Shown piece by piece: positions 1 to 6,962 of a stretch of DNA of 17,251 nt. The DNA lies in contig KQ482057.1 of assembly GCA_001430745.1 (NCBI GenBank), forward strand, positions 913,911 through 931,161, in the 5' to 3' direction. The position numbers and the translations under genes are program-made. The first letter of the stretch is position 1. Every line of letters begins with the position of its first letter. This DNA is from Auxenochlorella pyrenoidosa. Lineage: Eukaryota; Chlorophyta; Trebouxiophyceae; Chlorellales; Chlorellaceae. Below the pieces are notes generated by a model. The model saw nothing but the letters and a program-made list of their open reading frames with translations. It searched no databases and had not been told where the DNA came from.

Positions 1-180
1 GGGGGGTGGCAAGACGCTCAGTTGAGAGGCATGCTCAGAGAGGTGACATCTGCAGAGAACTGTACTGTGCCTGAGGGATGAGGCCAGGGGCCAGCCTCGG
101 TGACAGCCTTGGTGCCGGCAGCTGAGAAAGAACAGCGCAGCATGGCATAGCGCAGCACAGCCCAGCCTCATGCAGCCAAC
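1..180 (-). other. Probable intron 3 of the LPCAT gene (incomplete)
   Basis: Exon 3 of the acyltransferase ends in GCCAAG at 181 and is followed by a donor GTTGGC at 175-180. No continuation resembling the next LPCAT block (a short basic stretch followed by a conserved P-S-x-x-E-Y segment) is seen in any minus-strand frame down to position 1. The stretch is therefore read as intron running off the edge. Confidence 0.5.
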
Positions 181-963
181 CTTGGCGTCGAGGGCGGCCC
201 CGTCGGCGTAGCTTTGCGCTGCGGTGATGAGCTTGCAGGTGGCAAACATGAGGGGCAGGATGGCGTAGCTGAGCCCGCCCTCGTGCCAGGCGGGGTCGTA
301 CTTCATGATGGCGTGCCTGCAGCCGGGCAGCGCAGCAGCGCAATGTTGGAAGCAGTGCACGAGCATCCGGCAGCGAAGTGCGTGCTGGCCTGTGGTCGCT
401 TGTGCGAGCAGCAGAGTGATGGGATGACTGCCTGTCCTGTGCGCACTAATTGCCATTGACCGGCCAGCAAGCAAGCTCTCCTTCTCTGTCCTCGAACACT
501 CGCTGCAGCTGCTGCAACACGGCCGCTCACCACAGAATGAGGTAGCTGGCACATGCCAGCCACGTCGCAGGAACGCAGCGCTGGCGGCCCAGGCCCAGCA
601 GGGCATAGCTGCCCAGTGCTGCTGGCACCAGGATGGCAACCGCGTTGCCAAAGGGGTAGTACAGGACGAGGAAGCCGAGCAGGATGGAGAGCATGTGCGT
701 CTCTGCAGTGGGCAAGCGGCGGCGGCAGGTCAGCTGTGTCGGCGCTGGGGCGGTGCCTGCCTGACTTCCTTTCACGCGTGTCCTCCAATTGCGAAGCTTT
801 CTGGGTACATACATTTCCCGAGAATTAGAGCCTCGCCTTGCGGGCCAGTTCGGCCGATCCTCCAAGCCGCTCCGGCCAGTGTCACGAGTGCCACAGCAGG
901 CAGCACCCTGAACTGAACAACACCGAGCCCCCAGGCTTCGCTCAGGGCCGTCTCAAAGGCCAT
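181..963 (-). CDS. Lysophospholipid acyltransferase (LPCAT/LPEAT, MBOAT family), 5' exons only
   Basis: Exons (transcript order): 837-963, 531-702, 181-316; 145 residues visible, the rest lies beyond the left edge. The family acylates lysophosphatidylcholine and related lysolipids in the ER membrane (Lands cycle). Start chosen at 963: good context (CCCCATGGC), directly followed by a hydrophobic segment as in plant LPCAT. The product has two to three membrane segments, including AWRIGRTGPQ-ETHMLSILLG and PFGNAVAILVPAALGSYALL, then the stretch AWHEGGLSYAILPLMFATCK ending in QSYADG. This parallels the plant LPCAT segment with a W-K/H-E-G-G core and a final N/S-Y-x-D-G. Phases agree at each junction (1, then 2). 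Intron 1 appears to use a GC donor: the nearby GT choices give a stop or a frameshift. The frame stays open upstream of the ATG, so a longer N-terminus cannot be excluded. Catalytic Asn/His residues of MBOAT proteins would be in the missing part. The acyl-acceptor preference cannot be read here. Confidence 0.82.
835..836 (-). other. GC splice donor, LPCAT intron 1
   Basis: The exon ends CGCAAG and the intron begins GCGAGG. Joining to the acceptor after CCACTGCAG (exon top at 702) gives codon G|AG (Glu) and continues the LPCAT frame. The next GT (GTATGT, about 28 bases on) would join to TAG, a stop, and GTACCC gives the wrong frame. Confidence 0.65.
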
Positions 964-1591
964 GGGGCGGATGCAGTTGGCTTGCAGGGCGCGAGTGAAA
1001 CCCGCCCAGGCATCGTGGCGTTCGATCATTGTCGAGCTATGGCCTTTTGAGGTGTGCAGGCAAGGTTGATAGGCAGTAGATTGGGAGCAATGGTGCCTTA
1101 CCACTGCCGCGGTCCCGCCGCCAGCTATCCACACCTCCACTGTACTTCCCGTCTCCAAGACGGCCCCTCCGATGCTGTTCTTTTCGGGCATAATCCAGTC
1201 GCTAGACATCGCTACAATTGATTTACTGGAACAGAGCATAGGGTTAAGGCTGATGATCGATGGTGGGACGAAATGGGGGAGGTGTGCCAAAGCTTGTGTC
1301 ATGAATGTGTGAAAACGCTGCGCCGGGCTTTGGGGAAAACTGGCAGGAGCGGCGCATCGAAAAAACCGGGCAGGCAGCGGCGTGCCTTTGGGAAGCACAG
1401 GGAATAGATGGGCGTGATATCATGGCCGTCAGAGCAGGGAGTTGAAAACTGCAGGGTTCAGGTTGGATTGGGGGGTCACAGGGGGGGAGGGCAGGCTGGG
1501 ACCAGCGGGGCCTGTCCCAAGGGGATGGGCCGCGCCGCAGCGGGATTATGGGCTGTCGCCGCGGCGCGGTGCGCAGCGGGGGGCCTGGCCG
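964..1591. other. Spacer: 3' region of the LicD-like gene and promoter/5' UTR of the LPCAT gene
   Basis: This holds 628 bases with no supported gene. It must contain the poly(A) site of the gene ending at 1592 and the promoter of the gene starting at 963. No TGTAA signal was found on the minus strand here. A less GC-rich stretch at about 1190-1265 is the likeliest promoter or UTR part. The minus frame upstream of the LPCAT ATG is open to about 1398, but its translation has no family character. Confidence 0.6.
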
Positions 1592-3473
1592 TCAGATGCG
1601 GATGCCCAGGCTGGACAGTGCGCGGAAGATGCGGGCATACAGCTTCTGGCCCTCCACGACGTCGGCACCCTGCGGCAGGAAGCGCGAGGGGAGGGGCGGG
1701 GTCCGGGCTCTGTAGGATAGGAAATCAGTGGGGTCATCGCACCGCCGGGCCCAACCAAGCAGCAGCCGGCTCTTCCGCCGCTCCGCTGCAGCGCCCAGCT
1801 TGCTGCGTCCCATGCCTCCTTGCCCAGCCCCATGGCCCTCTCCCCGCCCTGCTTGCGCCCCCACTCGCCTTGTCCATGTACTTGGGCGTCTGCCAGTCCC
1901 CATACCTGCGGGCAGCCAGGCAGCGGGGCCAGGAGTGCTGGCGGCTTAAGCAGCGGCATGCAGACTGGGCAGCTTGGTCCTGCTTGAGCTCATGTTCTGT
2001 AGGCCTGGTCATCTGCCCGCGCGCATGTTCTCCCAGGGGTGAGAGGCGGCCGCAGCCCTGGTCGGCACGCCCGCTCACCGCTCTTCAAGCACAGCGGGGA
2101 TGTCGCCGGGCACGCTGATCTTGGAGCCCTGCCAGGTCATCAAGCCGGTGGGCAGCACACTGGCGCTGGTGATCTCGGTGCAGGCCCCGTGGCCACTGCA
2201 AGACAGTGGGTGTGGGGAAGGCGAAATGAGACGGCAGCAAAGGTGCGATGCAAGCTCCTAGCACCACATTCCTGCCGTCTTGCATGCCCCAGGCTGCTGC
2301 GACGAGTTTTTTGCAGCAGTCAGGCGCACACGCCGCGAACAGGCCGCAGGGGACGATATGGCGAGCGTGGCATGGCGAACAAAGTCGCGCCAGGGGGGGC
2401 GGGGCAGCAGGGGCGCAGTCAAGCAAGTGCGCTGCTCTTCCTTTCCATCTCCCCTTCCCCCAAACCCACCAGTCCACCAGCAGCCGCTTGCCCTCTGCTG
2501 CGCCGGCCACCGGCGTGGCCCCAAAGACGTCGGCCATGCCCAGCGGGCAGTAGACGCGGATGAAGCGGGTGGAGGGGTCGTCCGAGGGCACAACGATGCG
2601 CACGGTGTACTGCGGCAGCGCGGCGCGCAGCGCGCGCAGCAGGGCCGGCCACTGCGGCTGGTACACCGCGATGTCCACGTCGTTGTCGTGCAGGATGAGG
2701 TCGCCGTCGCGGTGCAGGCCCAGCAGGCTGCAGAAGCAAGCAGGGGCGGGAGCGGGGGCGAGACTGACGAGGGCGGCTGTGAGCCAGGCCACCAACCCCC
2801 GCCTGCTGCACCCCAGACAGTCAACAGAGTGGTGCCCACCCTGGCCCCGCAGCGCGCCACTCCCCTCCGGATGCTGCAACACGTGCCTCGCAGGCGGCGC
2901 CCACCTGCCAAAGTCCAGCCAGTAGCACTGGCCCAGGTCGTTGAGCGCCGCCGCCAGGTCACAGAGCAGCTGGCGCAGGTAGCGGCGCCGCAGGTGGTGG
3001 AACACGGTGATGCCGCCGCGCACGCTGGTGTAGAGGGCCACCGCGCCCAGAGCGGTCAGCGCTGTCATCGACTGCGTGCCGCGCTGCGGGCTGCCGCTGC
3101 GCGCCAGGCCGCGCTTGCGCAGTTCGCCGCCACCGTGCCGTCGCTCGCGGTCTGGCTGCTTGCGAGCCGTGCCGCTGCCGGCTTTGGTGGAGGGCTGTGG
3201 CCGCAGCGCGGCATTGCTGCCGCCAATGTGCTGCGGGGATGGCCGCTGCAGCTGGGAAAGCAGCTGCTCGTCCGCCTCGGGCGCCGCCTGCACGCAAGGG
3301 TGGCAGCTGAGCGGCTGGGTGGCGGCAGCCATCCAGGAGCCCTCAGATGGGGCTCGTGGCTTGTCCGCGCCATGTTTCACCACCACCAGCAGCCCAGAGC
3401 AACCCTGTGAAGCCCGCGCTTCTGCCCCGCCCACCTGCTCCTCCCGCGAGCCGTTGCGGCTCAGCGCAAGCAT
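1592..3473 (-). CDS. LicD/fukutin-type nucleotidyltransferase-fold protein, membrane anchored
   Basis: Exons: 3435-3473, 2905-3287, 2470-2727, 2079-2195, 1869-1905, 1592-1669; 303 aa, all phases consistent. LicD-family proteins (LicD, fukutin, FKRP) transfer phosphodiester-linked groups such as phosphocholine or ribitol phosphate to glycans; the substrate here is unknown. Residues 87-109 hold one hydrophobic segment (MTALTALGAVALYTSV) after an Arg/Lys-rich stretch, suggesting a type II ER/Golgi anchor. The catalytic signature is split by intron 2: WLDFG-SLLGLHRDGD, then HDNDVDI (154-160) with the metal-binding Asp pair D157/D159. The C-terminal LicD block is at 254-279 (VPGDIPAVLEERYGDWQTP, then KYMDKG). 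Intron 5 uses a GC donor. Introns 1 (147 bases) and 2 (177 bases) are stop-free and divisible by three, so unspliced forms stay open. The frame also opens upstream to an ATG at 3671, giving 66 extra Arg-rich, transit-like residues; I preferred 3473 because the intervening DNA looks like a 5' UTR. Confidence 0.8.
1867..1868 (-). other. GC splice donor, LicD-like gene intron 5
   Basis: The exon ends ATGGACAAG and the intron begins GCGAGT. Phase 0 joining to GGTGCCGAC (exon top 1669) gives YMDK-GADVVEGQ, consistent with a LicD C-terminus. The GT four bases further on would shift the last exon into an Arg/Pro-rich frame without family character. Confidence 0.65.
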
Positions 3474-3977
3474 GCTGTGGTGAATCGTGACGCTGTTGTG
3501 CAAAGAGAGTGCAGTTCGGGAAAGAGAGGACAGGCGTGTGAGAAGGCTGTGAACCTGCGCTGCTAATCTTCCGTGTGCACGAGCGGTCGCAAGTATAGGG
3601 AGGAATGACGAGCCGAAGCGATGCAAGCCTTGAGGATGCCGGCGCGCCGCGGCGGCGCGCCCGGCTTGCATGGCGTTCCCGCTGCGCGCTCACTGCCCCC
3701 ACCCCCGAGACCCCCCTTCCCCACCCCCAGTAATCAGTCCCCGGGATCGGGTAATGACGTTGCTGCCGATTGATGATTTGAGGCCAGCAGGCAGAAGCGA
3801 TCAACATGGCCAGACCAGCAAAGGGTGCACAAGGGGCACGGGCCAGGTCGGCCCTCACGCCTTGCTGCTGGCAACAAGAGTCCTTTCTCGCGGCAATCAG
3901 AGTGTTCATGAACATCCAGGGCTGCGCCCTCCCTCGAGCCGACTGTTCAACCCAGCATGCAACGGCTTGGGAGCAGC
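3474..3977. other. Spacer: 3' region of the Nudix/IF2B gene and promoter/5' UTR of the LicD-like gene
   Basis: This holds 504 bases with no independent gene. The part next to the LicD start (3474-3610) is noticeably less GC-rich and CT-rich on the minus strand, as expected of a 5' UTR. It also carries the nested inverted repeat at 3621-3671. No TGTAA signal was found on the minus strand. Confidence 0.6.
3621..3671. repeat. Nested inverted repeat (potential strong hairpin)
   Basis: The outer arms ATGCAAGCC (3621-3629) and GGCTTGCAT (3663-3671) are perfect 9-base inverted copies. Inside lie two copies of the self-complementary GGCGCGCC (3641-3648 and 3654-3661) that pair across a 5-base loop. 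It lies about 150-200 bases upstream of the LicD-like start and 307 bases past the Nudix/IF2B stop. Its role is unknown: promoter element, 5' UTR structure or 3'-end structure are all possible. Confidence 0.75.
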
Positions 3978-6363
3978 TCAAGCCAGCTGGAAGGCAGTGC
4001 GGAACTGCTGCCGCCGCGCCGCGAGCACACCATCAATGCCGGCCCGATCCAGCTGGCCCGCCTCTGTCACCACCCCCGCCAGCAGCTCCAGCGGGGTGTC
4101 CTCGAAGTAGACGTTGCGCACGTGGACGCTGCAGGGCAGCAGGGGGCAGGGCGGGCATGCACAGGTCGAGTCGGCTGATGCCCCCATCAGCGCATCCTCT
4201 GGCGCAGCTGGGTGCTCTTGGAGACAGCAAGGAAGGGCACACTAGTGCAGGCGGTGCGCAACAACAGGTGGGAGCACGCAAGCATGGTACTCTCTGCTGC
4301 ATGTGTTGCAAGTGTAAAGCCATGTCTTGCCCAGCAGGGCCTACAAACAGCCATCGCACGCGGGCCACGCTCACCCTTGCGGCACGGGCCGGCCCCACGC
4401 AGCTGTCACCTCCTCCGCCGCCATCTCCTCGTGGCCCCGCTGCTGCGCCGCGCGCTGCTGCCCTCCAGGCAAGGCCAGCGCGGCCAGCGGGCCGGGCGAC
4501 AGCTTGCCGCTGTCTGCCACAGCCCACATGGGAACGCCCGCTGCCTGCGCCGCCAGCGCCAGCAGGTAGGTGCCCGCCTTGTTGACCGCCGCCGCGGCCG
4601 TGATGGCGTCTGCACCCACCAGCACGAGGTCGGCCTCGCACACAAACAGCCCCGCCTGCAGCGGCTTTGGGGGCAGACAGCCAGCGCGCTGATCAACAGT
4701 AGGGGGGGCACGCCGTCGTGGTGCGCCATATAGCCGACCCTGCTCCCAGGCTAGCAGTCGTTTCACGCTTTGACCGGCACAGTGGGCAAGGTATCAGTAC
4801 AGCAGCAGGCCTGCCTGCGCATCAGTGATGAGTGTCACGTCCACCCCTGCCTGCGCCCAGGCCTCTGCCAGCGCGACGCCCTCGCACAGCGGCCGCGCCT
4901 CGCACACTATCGCCCGCAGCCTGAGGCCGCCCTCTGTGGATGCGTGCAGGCATGAGCTTAGGAGTCAATTCCAGGTAGCGAACCCGGCAGCAGCGGCAAC
5001 ACAAGCCTTCAGGCGGCCCCTGCCTGCCGGCCGTCTGGTGCACAGCACAGCTGCCCTTTTTCTGAACATGCGCAGGCGCCCACAGCTGCACCCGCCTGCG
5101 GCCTCCTTGACGGCAGCCAGGATGGTGGACGACAGGCTGGTGGTGAGGATGGTCGCGCCGTCCCGCAGCAGCGACGCCACCTGGCGCGGCAGCGCGGCAG
5201 CGGCCGCCTCCAGCCGCCGCCCCTCCTCAGCCGCCGCCTGCTGCACGACGCCGCAGACCTCTGCCGCTGGGGCCTCAAAAGCGTCTGCCCTGCGGGCGGG
5301 CCAGAACGGCAGGGCAGGCTTGGCAGGCCGCGACCCTGCAGGCAGGCCCAACACCGGGCATTCAAGCGGCAGTCACCTGGGGCACAGCGTCATTCATGGC
5401 GCCGAGGCTACATTTTGAACTCTAGCCAGGGCTGCCGGCACACATGGCCCATGCCCAGGCTTCGGCCCCCCCCCCCCCCCCTACCACACACCCACCTGGC
5501 GTGCAGCTCCTCGTGCGCGGCAGCCAGCACGGCGGCCACTGAGCTGGCAATGGCTGCCATGGAGGGCCGGCACGTGGCCAGCAGCCAGCCCAGGTTCCGC
5601 AGGGCCTCCAGGCAGCGCGGCCCCTCGCCAGCGCCGCCTGCCCCTTCATCCTGCCCCCCCGCCGCCGCTGCCAGTGCCGCCGCCTCCTCCCCAAGCGCCC
5701 GCACTGCCCACGCCGCCAGCTCGGCAGCGCCGTGGCTGCGGTCCTCTGCCAGGCGCGCCACCGCCGCCGCCTGGCGCTCGCCCAGCGCCACCCTGCAGTA
5801 CGTCTCTGCCAGCAGCGGCACGGTGTCCAGGCCCCCAATGGCCGCGGGCTGGTGCCAGGCAAAGCCCTCGTTCTCCCAGTTGAGCTGCACTGCCGCCTCG
5901 GGGCCGCCCAGGGCCAGCAAAAAGGGGTGCACGCAGAAGTGGCGAGGGGGGTCGTCGACCAGCAGAGGCCGCCCGCCGCGCACCAGGCGCAGCTGGGAGG
6001 CGGGCAGGTCGGCCTCCTCCAGAACCTGGGCATCGGGAGGACACCGGGATGGGAGGCGCGCTGCAGAGCACTGCTAAAGCTGCCTCCAAGGACCCTTGGC
6101 CTGGCTTCCCGAGCTCAAGCCACGTCCTGGCCCCATGGCTACCCTGCCACCACCGCCGCCCTCACCTCCTGCTGCGCACGGAAGGCCGCCGACTCGTCAC
6201 CCTCCTCCAGGCCCCCAGAAATCGCGCCCCACTGGTGCTGATACGTCCCGACACGGCCGCTGCGCTTCACAAGCAGCACCGCGCCATCTAGGCGCTGCAC
6301 GAAGGCCGTGGTGACGTGGCGGCGCCTTGGAGGTGGCTCTGCTGGTTCCGTGCCGCCGGCCAT
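3978..6363 (-). CDS. Nudix hydrolase domain fused to an eIF2B-alpha/ribose-1,5-bisphosphate-isomerase-like domain
   Basis: Exons: 6166-6363, 5496-6025, 5096-5289, 4815-4933, 4375-4655, 3978-4128; 490 aa, phases 0,2,1,0,2. Start at 6363 has good context (GCAATGGCC). Residues 1 to about 170 form a Nudix domain: GGLEEGDE (50-57), then E66, E69 and E70 as the expected metal ligands. The consensus Arg before E66 is Gln65, and the consensus Gly is Asp72. The later NWENEGFAWHQP and DTVPLLAETYCRV blocks fit Nudix domains fused to IF2B. Residues 243-490 form the IF2B fold: DGATILTTSLSST (286-298), AIVCEARPLCEG (315-326), VTLITDAQ, DLVLVGADAI (356-365, with D363), NKAGTYLLALAA, and the C-terminal VRNVYFEDTPLELL. 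Related folds include eIF2B alpha/beta/delta, MtnA and R15P isomerase. The cysteine those isomerases use in the TxC motif is Ser here. Probably soluble; substrate unknown. Introns 3 and 4 use GC donors. I infer a metabolic enzyme or sensor, not a translation factor. Confidence 0.87.
4813..4814 (-). other. GC splice donor, Nudix/IF2B intron 4
   Basis: The exon ends GATGCGCAG and the intron starts GCAGGC. Phase 0 joining to GCGGGGCTG (exon top 4655) gives ITDAQ-AGLFVCEADLVLVGAD, the expected continuous IF2B core. The nearest downstream GT (GTACTG) gives a frameshift. Confidence 0.75.
5094..5095 (-). other. GC splice donor, Nudix/IF2B intron 3
   Basis: The exon ends GCCGCAG and the intron begins GCGGGT. 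The split codon G|AG gives VKEAA-EGGLRLRAIVCEARP, matching the IF2B family pattern. The nearby GT (GTGCAG) leaves phase 2, which does not fit the phase 1 acceptor. Confidence 0.75.
5466..5481. repeat. Homopolymer of 16 C (16 G in the transcript)
   Basis: An uninterrupted run of 16 C on the plus strand lies inside intron 2 of the Nudix/IF2B gene. In the pre-mRNA it is a G16 run starting 14 bases after the GT donor at 5494-5495, so it could form a G-quadruplex near the 5' splice site. The exact length may be a sequencing or assembly artefact. Confidence 0.8.
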
Positions 6364-6962
6364 TGCTGCGCAGCTGGTTCCAGCGCTCCTGCTGCTGCCG
6401 ATGCTGCTACAACCGCGGCAGCGGGTGATGCAGACCCTGCACAGAGAGATGGGGCCGGTTGCTTCATCAAGGAGAGCTGCCGCCGTGTGCCACCGCAGCC
6501 GGTGGCCCCACTTCCACAAACCGTGCAGGGAGAGTTCAGATCGACACCTAAACCGCACACCTTGTTTTGGCTGTGCAAAAGAGAAACGGGCCAGCAGAGA
6601 AGACGGCTCGCATCCCAGCGGCGTGTTGTGCCTCAAACCTTGCCGGGCAAGGGCAAGAACGTCACAGGGAAATAGGCTGGCGTATGAAATGATCACACAG
6701 CTCTCGGAGCTCCGGCACACTGCCTTTGGCTGCCGTCCCGTCGACGCTGCAGCCTGCTGAGGAAGCGGCAGGCACCGAACATGCTGCTGACCATGTGCTT
6801 TCCTCATGGGCAAGCATTGTACTTGAAAATATAATTCTGTAACCTGTCCAATATCCTGCCGTAGGGCTGCTTGTAGTAAAGCGCTTACAGCCAAACTGGG
6901 GTGCAGACTGCTGCACAGACTGAACAGCAGCGCCGGCCGTCGTCATGTTGGCAGCCAGCTGT
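6364..6962. other. Spacer: 3' UTR of the DUF92 gene and promoter/5' UTR of the Nudix/IF2B gene
   Basis: This holds 599 bases without a supported gene. It contains a TGTAA poly(A) signal for the DUF92 gene (6885-6889) and an AT-rich island at about 6815-6843 that reads AATTATATTTTC on the minus strand. That island could be TATA-like, but it lies about 460 bases from the next ATG. The minus frame open upstream of 6363 shows no family character. Confidence 0.6.
6885..6889 (-). terminator. Putative poly(A) signal TGTAA, DUF92 gene
   Basis: TGTAA on the minus strand lies 74 bases downstream of the stop codon at 6963-6965. TGTAA is the usual near-upstream poly(A) element in chlorophyte algae (established for Chlamydomonas relatives). 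Cleavage would be expected some 10-20 bases further, near 6865-6875. Confidence 0.55.

Noticed and set aside
964..1398. In-frame upstream extension of the LPCAT protein
   Set aside because: The frame is open but the translation has no membrane or acyltransferase character, the DNA is less GC-rich, and the start at 963 has good context and fits the family N-terminus.
2280..3410. Long plus-strand open frame (376 codons) opposite the LicD-like gene
   Set aside because: It is antisense to well-supported exons and introns, has Arg/Gln/Ala-rich composition from GC-biased DNA, and shows no family signature.
3978..6363. Naming the gene as a true eIF2B subunit, MtnA or R15P isomerase
   Set aside because: The N-terminal Nudix domain, the missing Cys in the T-x-C motif and the lack of eIF2B subunit-specific features make any of these names unsafe.
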